Shown in pieces: positions 27,718-37,008 of a DNA stretch of 64,000 nt. Source of the stretch: GCA-002733465 sp965230525. Lineage in GTDB: Bacteria > Pseudomonadota > Gammaproteobacteria > Enterobacterales > Kangiellaceae. Where the stretch lies: contig OZ246008.1 of NCBI GenBank assembly GCA_965230525.1, positions 3,038,001-3,102,000 of the forward strand, given 5' to 3'. Under the pieces are notes generated by a model. That model was not told where the DNA came from and searched no databases. It saw nothing but the letters and a program-made list of their open reading frames with translations. A program made the position numbers and the translations under genes. Numbering within the stretch: the stretch's first letter is position 1; each line of letters opens with the position of its first letter.

Positions 27718-28836
27718 TTACATATTGATAGCGTCAGCTGCTGGAACGTACTCAAATCCAAGGTTCTCAGCAACGCTATCACAAGTAACTACGCCTTTGT
27801 GTACGTTGAGTCCATTCATAAGGTGACGGTCTTTTTCGAGTGCTGCCTTATAACCGTTATTTGCAATGCTGATAATAAATGGCAAAGTTGCGTTATTTAA
27901 TGCAAAGGTCGATGTTCTTGGTACAGCACCAGGCATATTAGCAACACAATAATGAACAACGTCATCTACGATATAGGTTGGTTCGGCGTGGGTGGTTGCC
28001 TTAGATGTGGCAAAGCATCCGCCCTGATCAATTGCAACATCAACAACTGCTGCGCCCGGTTTCATGCGCTTAATCATTTCTTCGTCTACTAATTTAGGTG
28101 CAGCTGCGCCGGGGATTAAAACACCACCGATTACTAAGTCGGCAGAAAGAACATGCTCTTCAAGCGCGTCTTTACTAGAAAAAACGGTTTGTAATTGAGC
28201 GCCAAATTGTGCGTCCAAGCGTCTTAAAACATCGATTGATCGGTCAAGAATAACAACATTTGCACCCATTCCAATAGCCATTTGTGCTGCGTTAGAGCCA
28301 ACCACGCCACCACCAATAATGACTACTTTCGCTGGTGCGACACCGGGTACACCTGCGAGTAACATGCCGCGGCCTGATTTTGACTTTTCTAAACATTGAG
28401 CACCTGCCTGAATCGACATTCTGCCCGCTACTTCTGACATAGGCGCGAGTAACGGCAGGCTGCCGTTGTTGGAGGTTACAGTTTCGTAAGCAATACATAC
28501 TGCTTTGCTTTTGATGAGGTCTTTGGTTTGAGGTAAATCTGGAGCAAGGTGTAAGTAGGTGAAAAGGATTTGATCTTCTCTTAACATGGCTCGTTCTTCA
28601 GCGAGCGGCTCTTTTACTTTTACAATCATATCCGCTTCGGCAAAAATCTCGCTAGCGGTTGCTCGAATATCCGCTCCAACATCTGTGTAGGCGATGTCTT
28701 CAAAACCGATCCCACTACCTGCATTAGTTTCGACAATTACTTGGTGACCATGGGCTACGAGTTCTCTAACACTCGCAGGGGTCATACCAACGCGATATTC
28801 ATGATTTTTAATTTCTTTAGGTACACCAATTAACAT
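27718..28836 (-). CDS. ald: Alanine dehydrogenase
   Basis: Ald oxidatively deaminates L-alanine to pyruvate and ammonia with NAD+. The ATG at 28836 follows a strong GGAAGGAG site and gives MLIGVPKEIKNHEYRVGMTP, the family N-terminus, with 372 residues. The catalytic lysine is in VKVKEPL (about residue 75), the histidine in FTYLHLAPD (about 96), and the Rossmann glycine motif in GGGVVGSNAAQMAIGMGANV. The divergent Lrp-type gene 209 bases away is a likely regulator. The gene suits growth on amino acids. Confidence 0.96.
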   Translation of the reverse strand: MLIGVPKEIKNHEYRVGMTPASVRELVAHGHQVIVETNAGSGIGFEDIAYTDVGADIRATASEIFAEADMIVKVKEPLAEERAMLREDQILFTYLHLAPDLPQTKDLIKSKAVCIAYETVTSNNGSLPLLAPMSEVAGRMSIQAGAQCLEKSKSGRGMLLAGVPGVAPAKVVIIGGGVVGSNAAQMAIGMGANVVILDRSIDVLRRLDAQFGAQLQTVFSSKDALEEHVLSADLVIGGVLIPGAAAPKLVDEEMIKRMKPGAAVVDVAIDQGGCFATSKATTHAEPTYIVDDVVHYCVANMPGAVPRTSTFALNNATLPFIISIANNGYKAALEKDRHLMNGLNVHKGVVTCDSVAENLGFEYVPAADAINM

Positions 28837-29044
28837 AGGAAACTCCTTCCAAAATGGGCAGTATCTGCTCCGTAACAAAAGCTAGTCACTAGCATAAAAA
28901 TTATGCGCTAGTATACAGGCGGTTTGGTAGAATATCTCACTTAAAAAAAGAATCCTGCGATATAAAACACTATTTAAAGCTTGTTATGTAGATGAAAATA
29001 TAATAAATTCTATTGATGTTTAGAATCAATTACTAGGAATTTGA

Positions 29045-29527
29045 GTGCAAACAACAAGTTATAAGGAGCTAGATAGGATTGATCGAGCCATTCTTAGGGA
29101 GCTACAACTAGATGGTCGTATTGCAAATATCGAACTTTCAAGACGAGTTGGATTGAGTGCTACACCTTGTCTTGAACGAGTCAGACGACTAGAAAAGGGC
29201 GGGTATATCAAAGCCTACGAAGCCGTTTTAGCGCCGTCAAAATTACAAGCAGCGCTGCTTGTTTTTGTCGAAATCCGCCTAAATCACACCTCTCCAGATG
29301 TTTTTAAGGACTTTAAAAAGGCTGTTATTGAACTACCTCAAGTGTTAGAGTGTCATTTAGTATCCGGTGATTTTGACTACCTAGTGAAAGCGCGTGTTGC
29401 CGATATGGTCGCTTATCGAAACCTTCTTGGTGAGACCTTATTAACGCTTCCCGGCGTAAGCGGGTCAAGAACCTACGTGGTAATGGAAGAAGTGAAAGAA
29501 ACTCGAACTCTGCCTATTCCAGGCTAA
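29045..29527 (+). CDS. lrp: Leucine-responsive regulatory protein family transcription factor
   Basis: A 160-residue Lrp/AsnC regulator starting with GTG. The N-terminal winged helix-turn-helix reads LDRIDRAILRELQLDGRIAN and IELSRRVGLSATPCLERVRR (about residues 8-50), followed by the RAM effector-binding domain (FVEIRLNHTSPDVF, HLVSGDFDYLVKARVADM). The similarity to true Lrp and the position directly before ftsK, as in E. coli, support the symbol. Divergence from ald also resembles the ald/aldR pairs of other bacteria, so it may control alanine use as a global or a local regulator. Confidence 0.92.
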   Translation: MQTTSYKELDRIDRAILRELQLDGRIANIELSRRVGLSATPCLERVRRLEKGGYIKAYEAVLAPSKLQAALLVFVEIRLNHTSPDVFKDFKKAVIELPQVLECHLVSGDFDYLVKARVADMVAYRNLLGETLLTLPGVSGSRTYVVMEEVKETRTLPIPG

Positions 29528-29531
29528 CTAA

Positions 29532-29569
29532 TTTAAATTGAAACCACTTTAAATTGAAACTACTTTAAT
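29532..29569. repeat. Short tandem repeat after lrp
   Basis: A 16-bp unit, TTTAAATTGAAACCAC, is repeated with one change at 29548-29563 and begins a third time at 29564. It sits between lrp and ftsK. Confidence 0.6.
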
Positions 29570-29634
29570 AAAGTTAGATAATATATTGAAATTATTAAGT
29601 AATTTCAGTTTTGCTATAACCAAAAAGAGATAGA

Positions 29635-31929
29635 ATGGACAAACAAGATCAAGTTGCCGATATTATGATGGTAAGGCTAAAGGAGGGAGGGTTTATTCTC
29701 CTTACTGCACTTGCCATCTTTTTGCTTATATCGCTTTGGAGCTATTCTCCCAATGATCCAGGGTGGACGGTCGCTACAGAGACTAAAACTGTCGAAAACG
29801 CCAGCGGTTTAGCGGGTGCTTGGTTTGCCAGTCGCTTCTTACACTTGTTTGGTTATTTAGCCTTCTTATTTCCATTTACTTTGATTTATTCTGGAATCTT
29901 ATTATTTAAGGGTCGCCGAAGTGTACTTCCAAATAGCTGGGCTTTTTGGTCATTTCGACTGTTTGGCATGTTGTTTACCTTACTGCTGGGGGCGGCCATA
30001 TCTTCTCTGCATTTTGTAGAGCCGTCACCTGAGTACGGCTATATGGCCGGCGGGATTCTTGGAAAAATTATTGGTGATCTATTACTCGGTTGGTTTAATC
30101 AAGTCGGTGCAACTTTATTATTGTTGGCGGCGTTTTTTGCTTCTCTGACATTATTTACCGGAATTTCGTGGTTTCAACTAATGGACTGGATTGGCAAAGT
30201 CACCTTGCAAGCGGCTGCTTGGGTTGCTGAAAAATATCGAGACCTGTTGGATAGTTACAGAGACAAAAAGGCCCAACAAGAAGTAAAACAACAACGAGAA
30301 ACGGTTTTTCATCGTGAGCGAACCAAAATAGAAAAGCGCAAGCCGGTGGTAATCGAGCAGGAAGTCAAGCGAATTGAGCCAAGTATTCGAGTCGAGAAAG
30401 AACGCCAAAGTAGCCTGTTTGACGAACCTGTTGTTGGTGAATTGCCGCAGGTGAGACTTCTTGACGAGCCGTCTGAACATAAAGAAAGAATGTCAGATGA
30501 AACACTAGAAGCTTTGTCTCGACTCGTTGAATTAAAGCTTGCTGATTTTGGGGTTCAAGCGCAAGTTGTTGAAGTCCATCCAGGGCCCGTTATCACTCGG
30601 TTTGAGCTAGACCTAGCCGCCGGCATCAAGGTGGCTAAAATAACCGGCCTTGCTAAGGATATGGCACGAGCGATGTCCACAACGAGCGTGCGTGTGGTCG
30701 AGGTAATCCCAGGTAAACCTTATATTGGAATTGAAGTGCCCAATGAAAATCGTGAAATGGTGCGACTTAAAGAAGTTATTGCTAGTAAGGAATTTGACAA
30801 TTCTAAGTCAGGCTTAACCATGGCACTAGGAAAAGATATTTCCGGTGCGCCGACTGTCATCGATCTAACCAAAATGCCGCATTTATTAGTGGCTGGAACC
30901 ACGGGCTCGGGTAAGTCTGTGGGATTGAATGCGATGTTGGTGAGTATACTTTATAAGTCGTCCCCGGCCGAAGTTCGAATGATTATGATAGACCCAAAAA
31001 TGCTCGAACTTTCGGTGTATGAGGGCATTCCGCACTTGCTGACACCAGTGGTTACCGATATGAAAGAAGCCGCAAACTCTCTTCGTTGGGCGGTTGCTGA
31101 AATGGAGCGGCGTTATCAGTTAATGTCAGCATTAGGCGTAAGAAATTTAGCCGGTTATAACAAAAAGATTCGCGATGCAGAAAAGCGAGGTGAGTCGATT
31201 CCTGACCCGTTGTGGAAGCCCGGCGACAGCATGGATGAGCAAGCGCCAATGCTAGAGAAACTACCTAAAATCGTCATTGTGATTGATGAGCTTGCCGATA
31301 TGATGATGATTGTGGGTAAGAAAGTTGAAGAGTTGATTGCTCGAATTGCACAAAAGGCTCGAGCCGCAGGCATACACTTGTTATTGGCCACGCAAAGACC
31401 TTCTGTGGATGTAATTACCGGTCTTATAAAGGCTAATATACCTTCGAGGATAGCGTTTCAGGTTTCTTCCAAAATTGATTCGCGTACAATTCTTGATCAA
31501 ATGGGCGCAGAGCAGCTACTCGGGCAAGGCGATATGCTTTATTTACCGGGCGGCACCAGTATTCCGACTCGTGTGCACGGTGCTTTTGTCGATGATGACG
31601 AAGTACATCGGGTTGTGGCTGATTGGAAAAAACGGGGCGAGCCAATCTATGAAGATGCCATTACCTCTGGTGCGCCCGATACTGAAATACCAGGCATGAG
31701 CCCGCCAGTGGGAGAGGGGGGCGATGAACAAGATGAGCTATACGATCATGCTGTACAAATTGTCACCGAAACGCGTAAAGCTTCTATCTCGGGTGTGCAG
31801 CGCCGGTTAAAAATTGGTTACAATCGAGCTGCCCGTATGATTGAAGCGATGGAAGCGGCTGGAATTGTCAGTGAAATGCAGTCCAACGGCTCCAGAGAAG
31901 TGCTGGCACCGCCCGCACCGCCCGGTTAG
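29635..31929 (+). CDS. ftsK: DNA translocase FtsK
   Basis: FtsK anchors at the septum and pumps chromosome ends toward dif for XerCD resolution. The 764-residue protein is at the short end for the family because its linker is brief. It has four N-terminal membrane segments (about residues 18-38, 70-92, 103-125, 150-175), a charged linker of roughly 100 residues, the alpha/beta motor with Walker A AGTTGSGKSVGLN (about residue 420) and Walker B IVIVIDELADMM, and a C-terminal gamma winged helix (SISGVQRRLKIGYNRAARMI) that reads KOPS sequences. The lrp-ftsK-lolA-rarA-serS order matches E. coli. Confidence 0.97.
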   Translation: MDKQDQVADIMMVRLKEGGFILLTALAIFLLISLWSYSPNDPGWTVATETKTVENASGLAGAWFASRFLHLFGYLAFLFPFTLIYSGILLFKGRRSVLPNSWAFWSFRLFGMLFTLLLGAAISSLHFVEPSPEYGYMAGGILGKIIGDLLLGWFNQVGATLLLLAAFFASLTLFTGISWFQLMDWIGKVTLQAAAWVAEKYRDLLDSYRDKKAQQEVKQQRETVFHRERTKIEKRKPVVIEQEVKRIEPSIRVEKERQSSLFDEPVVGELPQVRLLDEPSEHKERMSDETLEALSRLVELKLADFGVQAQVVEVHPGPVITRFELDLAAGIKVAKITGLAKDMARAMSTTSVRVVEVIPGKPYIGIEVPNENREMVRLKEVIASKEFDNSKSGLTMALGKDISGAPTVIDLTKMPHLLVAGTTGSGKSVGLNAMLVSILYKSSPAEVRMIMIDPKMLELSVYEGIPHLLTPVVTDMKEAANSLRWAVAEMERRYQLMSALGVRNLAGYNKKIRDAEKRGESIPDPLWKPGDSMDEQAPMLEKLPKIVIVIDELADMMMIVGKKVEELIARIAQKARAAGIHLLLATQRPSVDVITGLIKANIPSRIAFQVSSKIDSRTILDQMGAEQLLGQGDMLYLPGGTSIPTRVHGAFVDDDEVHRVVADWKKRGEPIYEDAITSGAPDTEIPGMSPPVGEGGDEQDELYDHAVQIVTETRKASISGVQRRLKIGYNRAARMIEAMEAAGIVSEMQSNGSREVLAPPAPPG

Positions 31930-32290
31930 ATGATATTTACACAACCAATTGCTCTCTGCATACCCCAAATTGCCCATCCGAAAGTGGGTCAATAATTAAG
32001 CTCGTGTTGAGTCATTTTGATAAATTTACATGGAGTTTACTGATTGAGAACTATCTACCTGATATGCTGCAATTAAGAGTAGTTTTTGCGAGTAATTTAA
32101 TTGCTTCATTTAGTTTATTGGGTCATATAGTCTATTGGGTCATATAGTCTATTGGGTCATATAGTTTATTTGGGTCAGATTACAAAGACATAATGAACTG
32201 GCAGTATTAACCGGCAATTAGAGTGTACATCAATTAAAACCTAGCTAACACAAATACACGATTTAGAAGATAAATAACGGACACCCCAGC
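31930..32290. other. Intergenic region, ftsK / lolA
   Basis: A 361-base gap in an otherwise tight gene row. It holds a tandem 17-bp repeat (32117-32178). No terminator with a T-run is evident. The lolA promoter must lie here if lolA is not read from ftsK. I see no gene. Confidence 0.6.
32117..32178. repeat. Tandem 17-bp repeat, three full copies and part of a fourth
   Basis: The unit ATTGGGTCATATAGTCT occurs at 32117-32133 and 32134-32150 without change and at 32151-32167 with one change. A partial copy (ATTTGGGTCA, with one extra T) follows. The copies abut, unlike a CRISPR array with spacers. Confidence 0.85.
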
Positions 32291-32983
32291 ATGAATGCAT
32301 TGAACAAAATCATAGCGATAATTTTCTGTATAAGTATTGCTTTGACAAGCCACGCAGAACCTAACAATGAAGAACAAGCGAAAGTAGAGTCAGCCGCGGA
32401 ATTTTTGGCAAAAGTTATGGCTGATACCATGACCTTTGAAGCCAACTTCGAGCAAAAGGTTTACCGAGAAAATAGTGACCAAGCAGAAACAACGTTGGGA
32501 CGATTTTTAATCCAACGGCCTAATCATTTTCGCTGGGAAACTAAGCAGCCTTTTGAGCAAGCGATTATCGCAGATGGAAAAGCCTTATGGACGTTCGATC
32601 CCGAGCTAGAGCAAGTCACAATACAAGATCAACAAGCGGTGCTGGCTGACTCGCCATTATTACTATTGACGAGCTCTGTAGACAAATTAGTAGAGTCCTT
32701 TGATATTCAGCAAATCGAAAGTGAAGATACATCTCAGAAACAGCTGTTTGCGCTTATTCCCAAAGAGCAAGGCTTGTTCGAAAGCGTGCACATAGTGGTA
32801 AAGAAAGGAAAACTCAGAGAATTTTTCTTACTGGACACACTAGGTGGCAGAACCAGTGTGGTTTTTTCTGAGATTAAATTAAATCAACCTATCAAGCTAT
32901 CTGAATTTATTTTTACCCCACCGGATGGTATCGACGTGATAGATTCTCGAGCGGCCATTCCTCCCTCATCCTCATCAAACTGA
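32291..32983 (+). CDS. lolA: Outer-membrane lipoprotein carrier protein LolA
   Basis: LolA takes lipoproteins from LolCDE and carries them across the periplasm to LolB. The 230-residue precursor has a Sec signal peptide (LNKIIAIIFCISIALTSHA, cut near residue 23). Characteristic parts are TFEANFEQKVY near residue 50, RPNHFRWETKQPFEQAIIADG near 77, and the ending SEFIFTPPDGIDVID. It precedes rarA by 8 bases. Confidence 0.94.
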   Translation: MNALNKIIAIIFCISIALTSHAEPNNEEQAKVESAAEFLAKVMADTMTFEANFEQKVYRENSDQAETTLGRFLIQRPNHFRWETKQPFEQAIIADGKALWTFDPELEQVTIQDQQAVLADSPLLLLTSSVDKLVESFDIQQIESEDTSQKQLFALIPKEQGLFESVHIVVKKGKLREFFLLDTLGGRTSVVFSEIKLNQPIKLSEFIFTPPDGIDVIDSRAAIPPSSSSN

Positions 32984-32991
32984 CTGAGTGT

Positions 32992-34374
32992 ATGACAGAC
33001 TTATTTTCACAGAGTGAAAATTCTGAATCGGGATCATCAAGCTCCGTACAGCAGCCCGACTCACAACCGGATGATTTTTCTCCGTTGGCAGCGAGGCTCC
33101 GTCCTAAAACCATAGAAGACTATGCGGGTCAAAAACATTTATTTCAGCCCGGAAAACCACTTTATCAGGCAATCGTTAATGGTAGGCCGCATTCTATGCT
33201 GTTGTGGGGGCCACCAGGGACTGGAAAAACAACTTTAGCTAGACTCATCGCGAGTTATTGCGATTGCTATTTTGTCGCTATCTCGGCAGTGCTGGGGAGC
33301 ATCAAAGACATACGCGCGGCGGTTGATCAGGCAAAGCTACAAAAACAGTTGGGGAAGCAGACTTTGTTGTTTGTCGATGAGGTTCATCGGTTTAATAAAT
33401 CACAACAAGATGCGTTCTTGCCTTATGTTGAAGATGGCACTTTTATATTTATTGGTGCGACTACCGAGAACCCGTCGTTTGAAGTGAACAACGCATTGTT
33501 ATCGAGAGCGAAGACCTATGTGCTTAAATCGCTTAACGAAGCCGATTTAGGTGAGGTATTAGAGCGGGCCGTACAACAAGAATCTCAGCGGCTCGCTATT
33601 AATTTAGAATTGCAGCAAGATGCTTGCGATTTAATCCTTGGTTTTGCAGATGGTGATGCAAGACGTCTCTTAAACTTACTAGAGATGGCTATTGAATTAG
33701 TTGAGCCTGATCAACAAAACACCGGTCACATAAACAAACAGTTGATAGAACCATTGCTCGGTGATTCAGCAAGACGATTTGACAACAAAGGTGAGGCGTT
33801 TTATGACCAAATATCGGCGCTGCATAAATCCGTCAGAGGTTCCGATCCCGATGCTTCACTTTATTGGTTTTGTCGTATGCTGGATGGCGGCTGTGACCCA
33901 TTATACATTGCCCGACGTGTCGTTCGAATGGCCAGTGAAGACATCGGAAACGCCGATCCGAGAGCCCTACAAGTCGCTACCAATGCATGGGATGTACAAC
34001 AACGGCTCGGTAGTCCAGAGGGTGAGCTAGCTCTGGCGCAGGCGGTGGTTTATATGGCCTGTGCCGCAAAAAGTAATGCGGTTTATAGTGCATTTAAGTC
34101 CTGCATGAAAGACATCGCAGCAGAGTCAAGTTATGCAGTACCTTTACATTTAAGAAATGCACCGACAAAACTGATGAAATCTCTTGATTATGGCGCTGAA
34201 TACCGCTACTCGCATGATGAGCCCGAGGCCTTTTCGGCAGGGCAACATTATTTTCCGGACGACAAGCATGCAGTTAGCTATTACCAGCCTGTTGATCGAG
34301 GGCTCGAAAAGCAGATAAAACAAAAGTTAGATTATCTAAAAGAAAAAAACCGCCAAGCTAATAAGCAAAATTAG
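32992..34374 (+). CDS. rarA: Replication-associated recombination protein A (RarA/MgsA)
   Basis: RarA is a AAA+ ATPase that acts at stalled replication forks and is related to clamp loaders. The 460-residue length is normal. It shows PLAARLRPKTIEDYAGQKHL near residue 30, Walker A LWGPPGTGKTTLARLI (about 75), Walker B LLFVDEVHRFNKSQQDA (about 125), the sensor FIGATTENPSFEVNNALLSR, and the C-terminal tetramerisation region (RMLDGGCDPLYIARRVVRMA, EDIGNADPRAL). It is co-transcribed with lolA. Confidence 0.96.
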   Translation: MTDLFSQSENSESGSSSSVQQPDSQPDDFSPLAARLRPKTIEDYAGQKHLFQPGKPLYQAIVNGRPHSMLLWGPPGTGKTTLARLIASYCDCYFVAISAVLGSIKDIRAAVDQAKLQKQLGKQTLLFVDEVHRFNKSQQDAFLPYVEDGTFIFIGATTENPSFEVNNALLSRAKTYVLKSLNEADLGEVLERAVQQESQRLAINLELQQDACDLILGFADGDARRLLNLLEMAIELVEPDQQNTGHINKQLIEPLLGDSARRFDNKGEAFYDQISALHKSVRGSDPDASLYWFCRMLDGGCDPLYIARRVVRMASEDIGNADPRALQVATNAWDVQQRLGSPEGELALAQAVVYMACAAKSNAVYSAFKSCMKDIAAESSYAVPLHLRNAPTKLMKSLDYGAEYRYSHDEPEAFSAGQHYFPDDKHAVSYYQPVDRGLEKQIKQKLDYLKEKNRQANKQN

Positions 34375-34447
34375 GATATATCCAGCGACAAGGCTAAGGC
34401 AGAATCAAACAGACGATTATAAAATTGCAGCATAGAGGATTAAGTGA

Positions 34448-34843
34448 TTGGAAAAGCTAATACCAACATTAATGGTTGCAGTAGGTGGAGCACTTGGCTC
34501 GGTGAGCCGATTCTGGGTTAGAGAGTATTTGCCCAGTATCACAGGGACAGAGTTTCCATTTAGCACCTTAGTGGTAAACCTAGTGGGCTGCTTTGTATCG
34601 GGATTTGTTTATATGTGGCTGGAAACGAGTGGGCAATTTTGGTCAAACGATAAGCTACTATTTTTCTTTGTTGGTTTTTTGGGGGCGTTTACCACTTTTT
34701 CTGCATTTGCTCTTGATAGTCTGCTGCTATTTCAGCAGCAGCAAACAATGAAGCTACTACTAAATATTTTTGGAAATTGCTTCTTATGTCTTATTTGTGT
34801 GTTTGTTGGCGCTTTGGTTGGTGCTAGAATAGGCGCCCACTAA
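34448..34843 (+). CDS. crcB: Fluoride efflux channel CrcB/Fluc
   Basis: A 131-residue four-helix membrane protein that, as a double-topology dimer, exports fluoride. Motifs: VAVGGALGSVSRFWVRE (helix 1), TLVVNLVGCFVSGFV (helix 2, with the conserved Asn), and FVGFLGAFTTFSAFALDS (helix 3 with the phenylalanine and TTFS track). The start is probably the TTG at 34448, preceded by AGAGGA at a spacing of 8; the first ATG, eight codons later, would cut into helix 1. I looked for a fluoride riboswitch upstream and did not recognise one. Confidence 0.92.
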   Translation: MEKLIPTLMVAVGGALGSVSRFWVREYLPSITGTEFPFSTLVVNLVGCFVSGFVYMWLETSGQFWSNDKLLFFFVGFLGAFTTFSAFALDSLLLFQQQQTMKLLLNIFGNCFLCLICVFVGALVGARIGAH

Positions 34844-34873
34844 AAAGACCTAACCCATTTATTTGGACAAACC

Positions 34874-36157
34874 ATGATAGACCCAAAGTTATTTAGAAAT
34901 GAACTCGATCAAGTTGTGGCAAATTTAGCTCGCCGAGGTATGCAGTTTGATAAGCAAGCCTACCTAGATCTTGAAGAAAAGCGTAAGTCGTTACAAGTAG
35001 AAACACAAGCCTTACAGAATGATCGGAAAGTCATTTCAAAATCGATTGGTAAAGCAAAAGGTGCGGGCGAGGACGTTCAACCTTTACTTGATCAAGTCGC
35101 CAAGATTGGTGAGCAGTTAGACCAAACAAAGCAAGCCTTTGATAAGGTGCAAGCAGACTTGGACGAGCTATTTCATGGGTTACCTAATTTAATTGACGAA
35201 CAAGTTCCTGATGGTGGTGGTGAACAAGATAATGTTGAAATTCGCCGCTGGGGGACCCTTCCTGAATTTGATTTTACGCCTCTGGATCACACCGAATTGG
35301 GTGAGAAAATAGGTGGTATTGATTTTGCGACTAGTGCAAAACTGTCAGGTTCGCGTTTTGTCGTCATGAAGGCTGGGATTGCTAAAATGCACCGTGCGCT
35401 CATTCAATTAATGTTAGATACTCATACTGAAAAACATGGTTATCAGGAAACCTATGTACCTTACTTAGTTAATCCTGAATCGTTATTTGGTACCTCACAG
35501 TTGCCTAAATTTGCGGAAGATCTATTTACAGTTCAAGGAACAACCCAAGACGGTAAGCCGCTTTATATGATCCCAACAGCCGAAGTACCGCTCACCAATT
35601 CAGTTAGAGATGAAATTGTCGAGGCCAATGAACTACCCATCAAGATGACCGCACATACACCTTGTTTCAGAAGTGAAGCGGGTTCTTATGGTAAGGATGT
35701 TAAGGGATTAATCAGACAGCATCAGTTTGAGAAAGTAGAATTGGTGCAAATCGTGAAACCACAGGACTCGATGGCAGCACTTGATCAATTGACATCGGAT
35801 GCTGAAGCTATTTTGCAACTATTAGAGTTACCTTATCGAACCGTGACTCTCTGCTCGGGTGATATTGGGTTTGGCGCAACCAAAACCTACGACATCGAGG
35901 TTTGGCTACCCGCACAAAACACTTACCGTGAAATTTCTTCATGTAGCAACATGGGGGACTTCCAAGCGCGACGCATGAGAGCGCGCTGGCGAAACCCAGA
36001 AACCGGTAAACCGGAGTTGGTTCATACCCTCAATGGCTCTGGATTAGCTGTTGGTAGGACCTTAGTGGCAATTATTGAAAATTATCAAACCGCGGACGGA
36101 AAGGTTAAGGTGCCTGAAGCATTGAAACCTTATATGAAAATGGAATTAATCGGTTAA
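34874..36157 (+). CDS. serS: Seryl-tRNA synthetase
   Basis: SerS charges serine tRNAs, including the tRNA-Ser in this window. The 427-residue class II enzyme begins with the tRNA-binding coiled coil (about residues 25-105, from YLDLEEKRKSLQVETQAL). The catalytic core follows, with motif 2 TPCFRSEAGSYGKDVKGLIR (about 265) and motif 3 LNGSGLAVGRTLVAIIENYQ (about 395). It ends the lrp-to-serS gene row and has a strong terminator. Confidence 0.98.
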   Translation: MIDPKLFRNELDQVVANLARRGMQFDKQAYLDLEEKRKSLQVETQALQNDRKVISKSIGKAKGAGEDVQPLLDQVAKIGEQLDQTKQAFDKVQADLDELFHGLPNLIDEQVPDGGGEQDNVEIRRWGTLPEFDFTPLDHTELGEKIGGIDFATSAKLSGSRFVVMKAGIAKMHRALIQLMLDTHTEKHGYQETYVPYLVNPESLFGTSQLPKFAEDLFTVQGTTQDGKPLYMIPTAEVPLTNSVRDEIVEANELPIKMTAHTPCFRSEAGSYGKDVKGLIRQHQFEKVELVQIVKPQDSMAALDQLTSDAEAILQLLELPYRTVTLCSGDIGFGATKTYDIEVWLPAQNTYREISSCSNMGDFQARRMRARWRNPETGKPELVHTLNGSGLAVGRTLVAIIENYQTADGKVKVPEALKPYMKMELIG

Positions 36158-36207
36158 GCTTAGCTGCTTGGAGTAGATTTATCTACTGCACAGCCTATTT
36201 GAAAAGC

Positions 36208-36236
36208 AAAAAAGCCCTCAATTAGAGGGCTTTTTT
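36208..36236. terminator. Bidirectional terminator, serS / mlaC-like gene
   Basis: The stem GCCCTC (36214-36219) / GAGGGC (36225-36230), extended by flanking AAA/TTT pairs, has loop AATTA, a T-run on the right and an A-run on the left, between convergent genes. Confidence 0.92.
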
Positions 36237-36248
36237 GGTTGTCTTTAT

Positions 36249-36839
36249 CTAGCTCTTTTTGACTTCCATTTCAGCTAAAAAAGAATCAAAGCCCATCGAG
36301 TTGATTCTTGGTAGAAACTGACTTCGATAACTTTTAGACATACTCACTCCTTCAATAGTGAGGTCGGTTATCTTCCAGCTACCGCTTTTTACACTTAACA
36401 CGTAATCAATAATTACTGGGGTCGAACCTGATTGTTCCATTGAGCTACGGACTTTAGCGTAGTCGCCAGATTTAGAGTAGATCGGCTTACTAAAAGTAAA
36501 AGTTTGGCCGTTATACAAGGATAATCCGGTCGCGTAATTTCCCACTACTAAGTTTATAAATTGAGTAATAAATCGTTGTTGCTGCTCGCTTGAAAGCCCC
36601 TTCCAAGTTTTACTTGTGAGGGTTTTTCGAGCAAACACTTCGGTATCGATAGCAGGCAAAAGAGTTTCTTTAACCAGTTTTTCAGCAAGTAGTGAGTCGC
36701 TCTTTAATGCGTCCTTGTTAAGTTCTACTTTTGAAATCATATTGTTAGCAACTTTTTCAAGGAAAACGCTGGGGTCTTCTTGAGCGCTGGCTAGCGGTGC
36801 AAGCACCAACAATATCAAAGTAGCCAATAGTTTTTTCAT
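36249..36839 (-). CDS. MlaC/Ttg2D-family phospholipid-binding protein
   Basis: A 196-residue periplasmic protein with a clear Sec signal peptide (MKKLLATLILLVLAPLASA, cut near 19). The mature part follows the MlaC pattern: a helical N-region with LLPAIDTEVFARKTLTSKTW, then LSSEQQQRFITQFINLVVGNYATGLSLYNGQTF, and a beta-rich end with KSGSWKITDLTIEGVSMSKSY. In the Mla system such proteins shuttle phospholipids between MlaFEDB and the outer-membrane MlaA. Here no other mla gene is beside it, so it is a stand-alone copy, either the only MlaC encoded away from its partners or a paralogue. Confidence 0.88.
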   Translation of the reverse strand: MKKLLATLILLVLAPLASAQEDPSVFLEKVANNMISKVELNKDALKSDSLLAEKLVKETLLPAIDTEVFARKTLTSKTWKGLSSEQQQRFITQFINLVVGNYATGLSLYNGQTFTFSKPIYSKSGDYAKVRSSMEQSGSTPVIIDYVLSVKSGSWKITDLTIEGVSMSKSYRSQFLPRINSMGFDSFLAEMEVKKS

Positions 36840-37008
36840 TTTGGTTTCTCTCCCAAGAGAATGGTATGTGTCAGATTTAAGTTAGGTATTTTAGCAAAAA
36901 TCCCGGTTAATAAAATATGGGCTAATTGTAATAACGTGTAATTTTATAAGTGTAAATGTATGAATCTGAATACTAGCTTAATTTAACCAGAGTATTTCAA
37001 CCGAGTGC

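Noticed and set aside
32117..32178. Possible CRISPR array
   Set aside because: The repeats abut without spacers, the unit is only 17 bp and no cas gene is present.
34375..34447. Fluoride riboswitch before crcB
   Set aside because: The short gap lacks the conserved elements of the crcB motif that I could recognise.
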